A stretch of DNA of 26,999 nucleotides from Lachnospiraceae bacterium UBA3820 (GTDB lineage: Bacteria; Bacillota; Clostridia; Lachnospirales; Lachnospiraceae), in contig DFDU01000006.1 in assembly GCA_002369325.1 (NCBI GenBank), positions 1 to 26,999 of the forward strand, in the 5' to 3' direction. Of the stretch, positions 15,338-23,395 are shown in pieces. The notes under the pieces were generated by a model, which did not search any database, had not been told where the DNA came from, and saw only the letters and a list, made by a program, of their open reading frames with translations. A program made the position numbers and the translations under genes. Every line of letters starts with the position of its first letter. The first letter of the stretch is position 1.

Positions 15338-16374
15338 TTTGTCTCCGCAATCTTTTTTATGCTTTCAATCAATTTTATATTTTCATCATGCTGCTTTATG
15401 GCTATTCTGTAATAATCCTTATCCAGTCCCAAAAAATCCTTGCAACTTCTTATCAGTATTTTTTTATCAAGCAATTTTTCAAACAAAGGCATTTTTGTTT
15501 GAATCAGGATAAAATCCGTAGACGAAGGATAAGTTTTAATTCCGATTGCATCAAGCTCTTTGGTTAAAAATCGACGTTCACGGAATATTATTTCCCTTGC
15601 TCTTTCAAGATAAGAAATATCATCAAGCGCAGCCTCCCCGGCTCTTTGAGCAACAAGTGAAACATTCCATTCAGGTAATTGCTTTCTTATCATAGAAAGC
15701 TTATCCGGATCGGCTCCGATTAAATATCCGAGCCTTAGCGCAGGCATTGCAAAGGTTTTCGTAAATGCCCTGAGCACAAGAAGGATATCCCATTCAAAGA
15801 TATTATTAATCATGGTTCTGTCTCTTTCATCGCTTAGCTCCATGAAGCATTCGTCCAAAAGTACCGTTATATTTTTTTTGCAACATTCATCCAGCAATTC
15901 CTTCAGCAAGGCGGAATCTATATATTTTCCGGTCGGATTGTTGGGATTTGCGATTATAATCAAATCCGGATTATCTTCTTTTTTTACCAAATCAATAATG
16001 CCCTCATCAATCAGGAAATTATTTTCTTCCTTCAGGTAATAATATACCACCTCGGCGTCACATGAGATAATAGCATGCCTGTATCCGTAAAAAGACGGAA
16101 CGGGAAGCAATGCTTTTTTGGGTTTTATGGCATGAACCACAGCCATAATAAGTTCCGAGGCTCCGTTTCCGCAAACGATACCGTTTTCTTTTATATTCCA
16201 TATATCACTTAGTTTTTTTACCAATGTCTCCGATTTATAATCCGGATACAAACCTATAAACTCATTAAGATTATTTATACTTTTTTTAACAGATTCCGAT
16301 ATACCCAAAGGATTTACATTAACCGAAAAATCCATATCAATACTGTTTCTATAAACATCTCCGCCATGAATCAT
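15334..16374 (-). CDS. cobD: L-threonine-O-3-phosphate decarboxylase (PLP-dependent)
   Basis: This 346-residue fold-type I PLP enzyme starts with the CobD-like HGGDVY motif followed by MDFSVNVNPLG. It also shows ANPNNPTGKY, the PLP-nitrogen-binding Asp174 in VLLDECF, and the Schiff-base Lys206 in RAFTKTFAMPALRLGY. It makes (R)-1-amino-2-propanol phosphate for the nucleotide loop. By sequence alone it could be taken for histidinol-phosphate aminotransferase (HisC); the HGG start and the cbi operon favour CobD. It is first in the left block, preceded by AGGTG and an extended -10 promoter. Confidence 0.9.
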   Translation of the reverse strand: MIHGGDVYRNSIDMDFSVNVNPLGISESVKKSINNLNEFIGLYPDYKSETLVKKLSDIWNIKENGIVCGNGASELIMAVVHAIKPKKALLPVPSFYGYRHAIISCDAEVVYYYLKEENNFLIDEGIIDLVKKEDNPDLIIIANPNNPTGKYIDSALLKELLDECCKKNITVLLDECFMELSDERDRTMINNIFEWDILLVLRAFTKTFAMPALRLGYLIGADPDKLSMIRKQLPEWNVSLVAQRAGEAALDDISYLERAREIIFRERRFLTKELDAIGIKTYPSSTDFILIQTKMPLFEKLLDKKILIRSCKDFLGLDKDYYRIAIKQHDENIKLIESIKKIAETK

Positions 16375-16435
16375 CTTTTCACCTGCAAAATTTCAACATT
16401 TATTATCTGATAAAGCCTATATGAATACCTATATG

Positions 16436-16444
16436 ATTATATCA
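16436..16444 (-). promoter_or_regulatory. Extended -10 promoter of the cobD-cbi block
   Basis: On the minus strand TGATATAAT (TG-n-TATAAT) lies about 62 nt upstream of the cobD ATG. No good -35 hexamer is found at 17 nt, which fits an extended -10 promoter. The leader is about 55 nt, too short for a cobalamin riboswitch. Confidence 0.6.
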
Positions 16445-16498
16445 AAACAGAGCTTATTTTACTATATTTATTAGTAAATACTTTTATCATAAAACAAC

Positions 16499-16530
16499 GA
16501 AAAGAATATGAATTATATCATATTCTTTTC
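16499..16530 (-). terminator. Hairpin overlapping the stop of the small charged-protein gene
   Basis: A perfect 13-bp stem (GAAAAGAATATGA with TCATATTCTTTTC, 6-nt loop) includes the TGA stop codon at 16518-16520. On the minus strand a moderately T-rich tail follows (GTTGTTTTATG). It is AT-rich, so termination may be partial, which would allow some read-through into cobD. Confidence 0.55.
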
Positions 16531-16733
16531 AACTTTTTCCTTATTCTTTTTCTTTCGGCTTTTTCTTCTTTTATCCTTCTTCGTCTTTCCTCATCTATTC
16601 TTTGCTCCCTTATGGCAGCACTGACCCTTGGAGCAGCATCTTTGACTATTTTTCTTATTTCCTCCTTTTCCTCTTCAAAGGCCTTGTCCAACTCTTCTTT
16701 TGATTTATTATTTTTCCCGAAACCAAAAAACAA
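16518..16733 (-). CDS. Small charged coiled-coil protein of unknown function
   Basis: I do not recognise this protein. With a TTG start at 16731-16733 it has 71 residues: a short hydrophobic start (FFGFGK), then an acidic helix (KEELDKAFEEEKEEIRK), then a strongly basic tail (ERRRRIKEEKAERKRIRKK). The whole is probably a long helix. The TTG is favoured because GGAGG lies 8 nt upstream; the ATG at 16739 is only 2 nt from the same site, and the longer frame to 16784 lacks one. It has a plausible own promoter and a hairpin at its stop. It lies alone between the two cobalamin blocks. Confidence 0.6.
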   Translation of the reverse strand: MFFGFGKNNKSKEELDKAFEEEKEEIRKIVKDAAPRVSAAIREQRIDEERRRRIKEEKAERKRIRKKLKRI

Positions 16734-16824
16734 TATCATCGCCTCCATTTTATATTTATAAAATACAATATCACAGTTCTTCAAAAAAATAAACCATTAT
16801 ACTAAAATTTTTATCTGTAAGTAT

Positions 16825-16853
16825 ATTATATCCAATCTATTCAAATAATACAA
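16825..16853 (-). promoter_or_regulatory. Possible promoter of the small charged-protein gene
   Basis: On the minus strand TTGTAT (16848-16853, a weak -35) is spaced 17 nt from a perfect TATAAT (16825-16830). It lies about 90 nt upstream of the proposed TTG start. A second TATAAT occurs nearer the gene but has no -35. Confidence 0.4.
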
Positions 16854-16896
16854 CCCATAATATCATTAATGCATACAGTACTGGCGGAGGAAAAAA

Positions 16897-17103
16897 ATGA
16901 TTACTTACGAACCATTTTGGAAAACATTGGAAAAATCAGAAGATAATTGGTATACGCTTGTACACAAGCACAATGTTAACCCCGGAACTCTTCACAGATT
17001 GAAACATAATATGCCTATATCTACTGTTACTATAGATTTATTGTGCAGCATATTAAAATGCAAAACCGAAGATATTTTAGAATATATACCAAATGAAAAA
17101 TAG
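16897..17103 (+). CDS. Small XRE/Cro-type helix-turn-helix regulator
   Basis: This 68-residue protein is almost entirely one HTH domain (about 5-65). NPGTLHRLKHNMPISTVTIDLLCSILKC matches the helix 2-helix 3-helix 4 part of short Cro/CI-type regulators, and DILEYIPNEK is the usual C-terminal end of the YozG-like group. The ATG follows GGCGGAGG. It is the only plus-strand gene within the cobalamin region, divergent from the small charged-protein gene and convergent with cbiB. Its target is unknown; the shared upstream region 16734-16896 is the obvious candidate. Confidence 0.85.
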   Translation: MITYEPFWKTLEKSEDNWYTLVHKHNVNPGTLHRLKHNMPISTVTIDLLCSILKCKTEDILEYIPNEK

Positions 17104-17132
17104 GACTGCATTATTATATAGCAGTCCTATTT
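17098..17132. terminator. Bidirectional terminator between the XRE gene and cbiB
   Basis: A perfect 12-bp stem AAATAGGACTGC/GCAGTCCTATTT with an 11-nt loop includes the XRE stop codon (17101-17103) and ends 1 nt before the cbiB stop at 17134. The minus-strand tail is TTTTTCATTT and the plus-strand tail is TTTCTCATATT. It ends the right cobalamin block. Confidence 0.85.
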
Positions 17133-17133
17133 C

Positions 17134-18096
17134 TCATATTAAAACCATTATAAACATAATTAACGATAAAAGAATTTCACTTATAAACGCAGTCATATAT
17201 AAAAGAATATTTGCTTTTTTTATATCCTCATGGGATATTTTTTTTATATCATCGCCTATATATTCTTTTTTTACATGCTCTCCGAAATAATATGCATCTC
17301 CGGCAAGTCTTACCGAAAGTGCTCCGGCACATACGCTTTCTGTCTGAGCTGAATTCGGACTGGCATGTTTTCGTCTGTCTCGTTTATAAATTTTATAAGC
17401 ATTTTTTTCGTCAAATTCCTTACCCAAAAACATACACGCAAAAATCATAATATATGCGCTTATTCTTGAAGGAAAATAATTTACAATATCATCAAACTTT
17501 GCCGCACATCGTCCAAAGCTTTTATATCTTTCATTTTTATATCCTACCATAGAATCCATGGTATTAATTGCTTTATACAAAAAACCCATAACCGGTCCGC
17601 CGATTGCGGTATATATCATGGGAGCTATACCCCCATCGGAAGTATTTTCGGCAACTGTTTCAACCGCCGCTCTCGATATGCCTTCATAATCAAGCCTTTC
17701 CGTGTCTCTTCCGACAATCATCGAAAGTTCCCTTCTTGCTCCTTTTATATCTTTTTCTTTCAACTTCTTATAAACCTTCATACTTTCGACACGCAGACAT
17801 TTTACGCTAAGTATCTGCCATGTCATGACAGCTTCGATTATAATACCGAGATATTTATTTACAATATACCCACATATTAAAAGTGCCAATGTCGTTATTA
17901 CGGTTAAAGCCGAAACAATAACAACCATAAGCCGACCCTTTTTCAATGCTTTTTTTTCATCCTTATCGTTCCATTTCTTTTCAAAACGGGCTATAAGCAA
18001 ACCTATTGCTCTTACCGGATGCGGAATACAATGCGGATCACCGATAATCAAGTCCATAATAAATCCCGCAACAAATGCTATTAAATGATATTTCAT
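17134..18096 (-). CDS. cbiB: Adenosylcobinamide-phosphate synthase
   Basis: This 320-residue integral membrane enzyme joins adenosylcobyric acid to aminopropanol phosphate made through CobD. Motifs include DLIIGDPHCIPHPVRAIG near the N-terminus, AVETVAENTSDGGIAPM in the middle, and SPNSAQTESVCAGALSVRLAG in the last third. Several hydrophobic segments fit the known membrane protein. The length is typical. It is the last gene of the right block, 23 nt after cobC, with a weak GAGAG ribosome binding site. The matching CobD lies in the left block. Confidence 0.96.
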   Translation of the reverse strand: MKYHLIAFVAGFIMDLIIGDPHCIPHPVRAIGLLIARFEKKWNDKDEKKALKKGRLMVVIVSALTVITTLALLICGYIVNKYLGIIIEAVMTWQILSVKCLRVESMKVYKKLKEKDIKGARRELSMIVGRDTERLDYEGISRAAVETVAENTSDGGIAPMIYTAIGGPVMGFLYKAINTMDSMVGYKNERYKSFGRCAAKFDDIVNYFPSRISAYIMIFACMFLGKEFDEKNAYKIYKRDRRKHASPNSAQTESVCAGALSVRLAGDAYYFGEHVKKEYIGDDIKKISHEDIKKANILLYMTAFISEILLSLIMFIMVLI

Positions 18097-18119
18097 AACG
18101 TCATACTCTCATTATTTGT

Positions 18120-18764
18120 TTAATCAAAAGATATTTTATTAAATGTTGTCAATTTATTATCTTCCAATTCAAGACAATAACCTTCTCCATTCTTAGTATG
18201 GAAATCGAAAAAATCCTTACCTGTCAAGCTGCTCAAAACGGCCATAATCGTCCCTCCGTGAACTACCGCCGTAGCCAATTCAATATCCGCATGCATCTTG
18301 CATATGTCCAGACATTTTTCAAACCCTGTTACAGATCTATTAATAAAATCATCAAAGCCTTCTCCATCAGGAATCATCCCTTTACATCCCGAGTCAACCC
18401 ATTCCTTATATCTTGCGTCATCCGAAAGTTCACTAAAATTCTTACCTTCAAAGCAGCCAAAATCCATTTCTCTAAGCTCATCTATAATTATTGCTTCATT
18501 GTACGGAAAAAGTATCCCGGCTGTCTGTCTGCATCTTTTCATGGGACTTGCAAAAAGCAAATCCGTTTTTTTATAAACAGATTTTTTTTCGCCGATTTTA
18601 TTCATCCCGTTTTCGGACAGGCTCTCATCGGTTCTTCCTATATATCTTTTCTCTTCATTTCCTTTAGTACTTCCATGTCTGATGATTAAAAATTTTATTT
18701 TATTCTTTGACCTATTCCGCAAATTACTCTTATTACCTCCTCGGCCTCGTTTGCCAGTAAACAT
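18120..18764 (-). CDS. cobC: Alpha-ribazole-phosphate phosphatase (histidine phosphatase family)
   Basis: This protein has the histidine-phosphatase core: FLIIRHGST (catalytic His30), LFASPMKRCRQTA, ELREMDFGCFEGK and VVHGGTIM (His169). CobC removes the phosphate from alpha-ribazole-5'-phosphate or adenosylcobalamin-5'-phosphate. The role here rests on its place between cobU-like and cbiB genes. The start is uncertain. The ATG at 18764 gives 214 residues with a Gly/Arg-rich non-conserved head, overlapping the previous gene by 70 nt. A TTG at 18720-18722, downstream of AGGAGG at a rather long spacing, would give 200 residues. Confidence 0.87.
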   Translation of the reverse strand: MFTGKRGRGGNKSNLRNRSKNKIKFLIIRHGSTKGNEEKRYIGRTDESLSENGMNKIGEKKSVYKKTDLLFASPMKRCRQTAGILFPYNEAIIIDELREMDFGCFEGKNFSELSDDARYKEWVDSGCKGMIPDGEGFDDFINRSVTGFEKCLDICKMHADIELATAVVHGGTIMAVLSSLTGKDFFDFHTKNGEGYCLELEDNKLTTFNKISFD

Positions 18765-19099
18765 TGCACTCTTCCGATTTTTTCTCTTATAAGTCTTTCA
18801 TTTTTATCTACGGGAACTATACCGTTTCCCACTTCATCACTTATTATAACCGCATCAGGATAATCCTTTATCATTTTCTTTATCGCATCCTCAGGACTTT
18901 TTCCATTTTTAATAATATCTGCGATAGCGATATTTATATTATTTATAATTACTATTTGGGCCGAACTTATTTCAAAATATTCTGACTTTGCGTCAATTAT
19001 TAATTCGGCGGCATCTATAATATTTATTTTTTCGCTCATAAATCTTTTTTTTATATAATCAAGTTTTCCCTGCGAATAACCACCTATAACAAAAATCAT
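18695..19099 (-). CDS. Short CobU-like protein (probable partial-function paralogue)
   Basis: This 134-residue protein is about 50 residues shorter than CobU. It starts VIGGYSQGKLDY, where CobU has a P-loop GGSGSGKS; the residue after Lys is Leu, so normal ATP/GTP binding is doubtful. The middle part carrying CobU's guanylated His is missing. The C-terminal CobU signature is fully kept: ISDEVGNGIVPVD (86-98), ERLIREKIGR and the CGIGQRIK tail. It sits between cobS and cobC. The full-length cobU lies two genes upstream and shows the opposite pattern of loss. Function is unproven: it may be a partner subunit or a regulatory relic. Confidence 0.8.
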   Translation of the reverse strand: MIFVIGGYSQGKLDYIKKRFMSEKINIIDAAELIIDAKSEYFEISSAQIVIINNINIAIADIIKNGKSPEDAIKKMIKDYPDAVIISDEVGNGIVPVDKNERLIREKIGRVQCLLANEAEEVIRVICGIGQRIK

Positions 19100-19162
19100 A
19101 ATCTCACCCTTATTTAAAAATCTTCAGCTATTACAGCATTATTACATATTTTAATAAAAGCC

Positions 19163-19948
19163 TTAAATTAATGCAGCATACACTGCAATAACCACAGTAA
19201 GAATAACCTCAAGCGAAACAACCAAAAAGCCTGAAGTATCTCCGGTTATTCCATCGAATTCCTTTTTGGTTTTTATATAATAATATATCAAATACAAAAC
19301 CGAAGTGATAAAAATCAACACTCCCAAAATCCAATCAAAAAGAAACATGTAAATTAAACAGGCAGCGAGTTCAAAAATAAGTATAACTCTTACAAAGCCT
19401 TTTTTTGATACCGCACTTTCTTTAAATTCTTGAAGCATACCATCCTTTTTTGCATTCTTAAATGACACAACTGTGATTGCACTTAATATACGCGAAAGGA
19501 AAAATATTCCGACAAACACAAAAAGAATACCACTGCCGGCTTTGTCTGTTTCATATATATACGAATAAGCGCCCATAAAGCAAAGCCCCCACGCCGCAAG
19601 CATAATCACGGAAAATGCTCCTATATGCGGATCCTTCAATATCATAAGTTTTTCTTCTTTTGACTTATAAGACTTAAAGGCATCCATGGTATCCATAAAT
19701 CCATCTATATGAAATCCTCCCGTTACAATAATCGGTATAGCAGTACCAATACAAGCATAGACAAGCGGACTTGCTCCGATATAAGAACAAACCATGTCCC
19801 ATATAACCAGCAGGCCGCCTATAAGAGTTCCGACAAGCGGAAAGAAAATCAAATGATATTGCATATCCTTTTTTTCCCACTTGAACTGTGGAACCGGTAT
19901 TCTTGAATAAATTGAAAATGCTATACAAAATGCTTTTATAAATGACAT
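19163..19948 (-). CDS. cobS: Adenosylcobinamide-GDP ribazoletransferase (cobalamin synthase)
   Basis: This 261-residue integral membrane enzyme joins adenosylcobinamide-GDP with alpha-ribazole (phosphate). The N-terminus FSIYSRIPVP and the acidic metal motif TGGFHIDGFMDTMDAF (about 76-91, with Asp82 and Asp86) are diagnostic. GDTSGF occurs near the C-terminus, and several membrane spans are evident. The ATG at 19946-19948 is chosen because TGAGG lies 6 nt upstream and it falls 8 nt after the cobU stop. A longer in-frame ATG at 19996 would overlap cobU and add a non-conserved head. Confidence 0.95.
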   Translation of the reverse strand: MSFIKAFCIAFSIYSRIPVPQFKWEKKDMQYHLIFFPLVGTLIGGLLVIWDMVCSYIGASPLVYACIGTAIPIIVTGGFHIDGFMDTMDAFKSYKSKEEKLMILKDPHIGAFSVIMLAAWGLCFMGAYSYIYETDKAGSGILFVFVGIFFLSRILSAITVVSFKNAKKDGMLQEFKESAVSKKGFVRVILIFELAACLIYMFLFDWILGVLIFITSVLYLIYYYIKTKKEFDGITGDTSGFLVVSLEVILTVVIAVYAALI

Positions 19949-19956
19949 TTTTATCC

Positions 19957-20532
19957 TCATTTCACGCGTATCGGTATTCCGGCAACAACCTCCCATACCT
20001 CATCGCTAATCATCGTAATATATCTGTTTATATCTCCCAAAAGGCGCTTGTAATCCTCAACGGATTTATCATAGGTATATCCGTCTTCAAATATGTTATT
20101 TGATACTATTACCAAATTTTCCGAGCCTTCTTTAAGCTTTAATATATCCTTTTTTATCTTTTTAAATATAAGCTTTATCTTATCGTCTCCGATAATATTA
20201 TCATTATTTGACCCAGCATCGTTTTCCTTGTATATTTCTTCATCAAACATTTCATTTGCAACAAGATTGGACATACATTCAAGCAATATATCACTTTTTT
20301 CTTTATTCAACTCATCCAAAATATCCCCGACATTTTTTGATTTTTCAAGTGTTATAAAACCTTTTCCCAAGCGAAGCTTCTTATGCCTTTTTATACGTTC
20401 CAGATCCTCATTATCAAAGACATGCATAGTTGCAAGATAATAAAGGCTGTTACCATTATTTAATTCCGAAATTCTTTTTTCGGCAAAAGCGGACTTTCCG
20501 CTTCCGCTGCCGCCATAAACAAAAACCATCAT
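19957..20532 (-). CDS. cobU: CobU-type adenosylcobinamide kinase/guanylyltransferase with altered C-terminus
   Basis: This 191-residue protein has an intact P-loop GGSGSGKS (7-14) and His50 in ERIKRHKKLR, equivalent to the guanylated His of CobU. In the C-terminal part, the family motif SNEVGxGIVP is replaced by SNNIFEDGYTYD (144-155), while DEVWEVVAGIPIRVK is kept. It is nevertheless of normal length. It should phosphorylate adenosylcobinamide and transfer GMP. The altered motif, with a short paralogue that keeps it downstream, raises the possibility of divided labour. The start overlaps the cobT stop (ATGA). Confidence 0.88.
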   Translation of the reverse strand: MMVFVYGGSGSGKSAFAEKRISELNNGNSLYYLATMHVFDNEDLERIKRHKKLRLGKGFITLEKSKNVGDILDELNKEKSDILLECMSNLVANEMFDEEIYKENDAGSNNDNIIGDDKIKLIFKKIKKDILKLKEGSENLVIVSNNIFEDGYTYDKSVEDYKRLLGDINRYITMISDEVWEVVAGIPIRVK

Positions 20533-21662
20533 ACAAGTCTTTCATACGCCTCAATCTTTATATCATTAAACGTTGTCTGCTCATTGTAAATCGAAAGTGC
20601 ATTATCCAAAAGAGTAAACATCATAACAGCTCCCGTACCTTCGCCAAGTGCAAGCCTTCCATATATTACAGGCTCCAGTTCAAGCTCATCATAAATATAT
20701 TTCATCGCAGGTTCCTTTCCCATATGAGAAGCTATTAAAAAATGCTTAATTCCGGAAAATAAACTTACTGCCGCAAGTGCGGCCACGGCACTGATCACTC
20801 CATCCAATACTACAGGAATTCCATAACATGCTCCCCCTACTATAACTCCAACCAGTCCGGCTATATCCAAACCTCCGACAGTTTGAAGAATCGTCAATAT
20901 ATCCGCATTGTATAATTCATATTTTATAATTGCTTCTTTAATTATCTTTTTCTTTCTGGAAAGTCCATCATTGCTTAAGCCGGCACCTCTACCCACAAGC
21001 TCATTTATATAATAATCAAATTCTTTTTCTTTTTTATTTCTGCCCGATAAAACAGAAATCGCCACGGCACTGCTTGTGGTTGTATTACCTATTCCCATTT
21101 CACCTATGCCGATTATCGAGTATCCGTTTTGTTTACAATATAAAACCATATCCATACCAACCTGGATTGCACGATACAATTCTTCTTTTGACATAGCCGG
21201 TTCAACGGCAAAATTTCTTGTACCCTTTGCAACTTTTTTGTCCAGAACTCCCGGTATCGTCTCATCGGTATTTATACCTATATCAACAGGTATTACCTTT
21301 GCCTTGCTTACAGCCGCCATTTTACCCACCGAAGATTTATTTTTTCCCATAGCTCTTGCAACAGCCAATGTAACCTCGCTTCCGCTTTGGCTTATACCTT
21401 CCTCAACTACACCGTTATCTGCACACATAACAATGACTGCCTTCTTCTCAAGATTAATCTTTGAGGTTTTTAATATACTGCCAATCTTAGCAGTAATATC
21501 TTCAAACACTCCAAGACTATCAAGAGGCTTGGCAGTCATGTCCCAACGTTCTTTTACTTTTTTATAATATTCGCCGTCTATTACAGCTATTTCATTTTTC
21601 TTGCTTAATAATTCTTTAAATAATATGCGTTCATAATCTTTAATTAAATCATTATCCAACAT
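20529..21662 (-). CDS. cobT: Nicotinate-nucleotide:dimethylbenzimidazole phosphoribosyltransferase
   Basis: This enzyme of about 377 residues transfers ribose phosphate from nicotinate mononucleotide to the lower-ligand base, making alpha-ribazole phosphate. Motifs are the N-terminal KPLDSLG, CADNGVVEEGIS, GEMGIGNTTTSSAVA, and LALGEGTGAVM with the expected catalytic Glu at about 341. The ATG at 21660-21662 has GGAG 6 nt upstream; in-frame starts further up (to 21680) lack such a site. It lies 44 nt after the GGDEF-EAL gene and overlaps cobU by 4 nt. The natural base used cannot be told from sequence, and no bza or bluB gene is in the window. Confidence 0.96.
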   Translation of the reverse strand: MLDNDLIKDYERILFKELLSKKNEIAVIDGEYYKKVKERWDMTAKPLDSLGVFEDITAKIGSILKTSKINLEKKAVIVMCADNGVVEEGISQSGSEVTLAVARAMGKNKSSVGKMAAVSKAKVIPVDIGINTDETIPGVLDKKVAKGTRNFAVEPAMSKEELYRAIQVGMDMVLYCKQNGYSIIGIGEMGIGNTTTSSAVAISVLSGRNKKEKEFDYYINELVGRGAGLSNDGLSRKKKIIKEAIIKYELYNADILTILQTVGGLDIAGLVGVIVGGACYGIPVVLDGVISAVAALAAVSLFSGIKHFLIASHMGKEPAMKYIYDELELEPVIYGRLALGEGTGAVMMFTLLDNALSIYNEQTTFNDIKIEAYERLV

Positions 21663-21706
21663 AACAAACTCCATTATCAACTAAAAATTATGAATTGCAT
21701 TAAACA

Positions 21707-23395
21707 TTACGGTAATTCATAAAAATGATTTTTCATTCTTGTCTCAAACTCCTCTACAGGAAGCGGTTTATCAAAGAAAAAGCCTTGTGCTATCTCGCAA
21801 TGGTTCTGTCTTAATATTTCCACCTGCTCGGCTGTTTCAACACCCTCGGTTACAATTTCAAGTCCGAGCTCCTGTGCCATGATAATAACATGCCTGTACA
21901 TAAGACTTGTAGTGCTGTATTTATTATCCTCATCAAGAGGAAGAAAACATCTGTCTATCTTAAGAATATTCCAAGGTACCTCACGTATGAGATTAAGAGA
22001 AGAATAACCCATACCGAAATCATCTACCGCAGTACATATTCCCTGTTCCTGCAATCCGTTTACTACACGCTTCAAATCCTTGAATCCGACATCCGTGGTT
22101 GTCTCGGTAAGCTCAACTTCTATGTAATTATGAGGCACATTGTAAGAATCAACAATGTACATAATATGATCGAGTAAATCCACATCAACAAGATGCTTTC
22201 TTGAAAAATTAACCGATACACGAACCGGTTTTTTCCCTTGATCAAGCCATCTTCTTATATCCATACAAACTGCTTCAAGCATATAAAAATCAAGTCTGCA
22301 TATATTAGTATTTTGCTCCAATACAGGAATAAACTCTCCCGGAGGAATAATCTTACCATTATGTATCCATCTGCAAAGTGCCTCGGCGCCTACAAGCTCT
22401 CCTGTATAAACATTTACCTTAGGCTGATAATAAACCTTAAATTCCTTCTTCTTTAACGCCTCGGGAAATCTTCTCTGCGTACGCATTGAAATTTCTTTAC
22501 TCTTTATCATCTTTTCATCAAAATAAAGAATACGTTCACTTTCTTCACGTCTTGCAGCCTGTGAAGTAGGCATAATACGCTCCATGATATCGCTTTCGGA
22601 CCTTAACTCAAAATCCTTGGTTGCCACATAAAGCCCCGCACTTGCGGAAATCTCAACCCTGCTTTCACCGGTTTCATCATATGCTACCGGAACGCCTCCC
22701 AATATTTCCAAAACCTGCTCCGTTAATTCATTTCTGAAAATCATTATAAAATTGTCTCCGCCCAATCGGCAGACAATACCATCTTCACCAACAACCCCGG
22801 AAACAAGCATATAATTTTTTTTGAATACCACATCTCCGGCTTCACGTCCAATTTCACGATTTATTACAGAAAAATGATATAAATTATAACAAGCCGCTGT
22901 ATATCCATACAAACCGCCCTTTTCCTTCATCTGTCCTATAAAGCGCAAAAAGGCTCTGAAATTAGGATAGCCGCCTTCATCATTAAAAGCAAAAGCTTCC
23001 ATGGCATTTTGCAAACGATTTCTGCCGACAAATCCGAGCAATACACGAAGAACAAGATCAATTTTACGAAGCTCTTCTTCGCTAAGATCAGCATCTTCCT
23101 TAGCTGTATAAATCGTGCCCTTGATGACTGCCTTTAGTTTTGTAACAATCCTTCTTTCTATAACGGGAACTTCACCTTTTCCGTTATCGCGATCGATAAG
23201 TATTTCCCCTTTTCCAAGTCTTTCATCTTTGGCATTTTTATAAAACTCGGTTACACCCTTCGCTATGTGGAACAAATCACTGAATTCATTAAGCAATTCC
23301 ACGAACCGTTCACGATCAAAACTATCAGGATCATTCATTGCATCCACTAATTTTTCAAATATGATATAAAATGCTTCTCTTTTTTCATTATCCAT
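21707..23395 (-). CDS. GGDEF-EAL protein with degenerate GGDEF and intact EAL (cyclic-di-GMP phosphodiesterase)
   Basis: This 562-residue cytoplasmic protein has no membrane segment. An N-terminal helical region (about 1-150) is followed by a GGDEF-like domain (about 155-295) in which the active loop reads GGDNF (212-216), so cyclase activity is unlikely. The EAL domain (about 315-560) keeps the catalytic set: EAL (338-340), Glu360, Asn396 in VNFSRKHL, Glu428 in ELTET, Asp458-Asp459 in DDFGMGYSSL, Lys479 in LKIDR, Glu517 in TEGVET and the QGFFFDKPLP end. It should cut cyclic-di-GMP to pGpG. The start at 23395 follows GGGG at 8 nt; the upstream ATG at 23419 lacks a site. It lies between cbiP and cobT, both co-directional. 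Confidence 0.92.
   Translation of the reverse strand: MDNEKREAFYIIFEKLVDAMNDPDSFDRERFVELLNEFSDLFHIAKGVTEFYKNAKDERLGKGEILIDRDNGKGEVPVIERRIVTKLKAVIKGTIYTAKEDADLSEEELRKIDLVLRVLLGFVGRNRLQNAMEAFAFNDEGGYPNFRAFLRFIGQMKEKGGLYGYTAACYNLYHFSVINREIGREAGDVVFKKNYMLVSGVVGEDGIVCRLGGDNFIMIFRNELTEQVLEILGGVPVAYDETGESRVEISASAGLYVATKDFELRSESDIMERIMPTSQAARREESERILYFDEKMIKSKEISMRTQRRFPEALKKKEFKVYYQPKVNVYTGELVGAEALCRWIHNGKIIPPGEFIPVLEQNTNICRLDFYMLEAVCMDIRRWLDQGKKPVRVSVNFSRKHLVDVDLLDHIMYIVDSYNVPHNYIEVELTETTTDVGFKDLKRVVNGLQEQGICTAVDDFGMGYSSLNLIREVPWNILKIDRCFLPLDEDNKYSTTSLMYRHVIIMAQELGLEIVTEGVETAEQVEILRQNHCEIAQGFFFDKPLPVEEFETRMKNHFYELP

Noticed and set aside
15334..16374. Histidinol-phosphate aminotransferase (hisC)
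   Set aside because: The fold is shared, but the HGGDVY start, the ATGA overlap with cbiC and absence of his genes favour CobD.
16375..16517. Cobalamin riboswitch before cobD
   Set aside because: The leader is too short and shows no B12-box-like conserved sequence or multi-stem structure.
21707..23395. Diguanylate cyclase activity of the GGDEF-EAL protein
   Set aside because: The active-site loop is GGDNF in place of GG(D/E)EF and other cyclase residues are altered, so synthesis of c-di-GMP is not expected.
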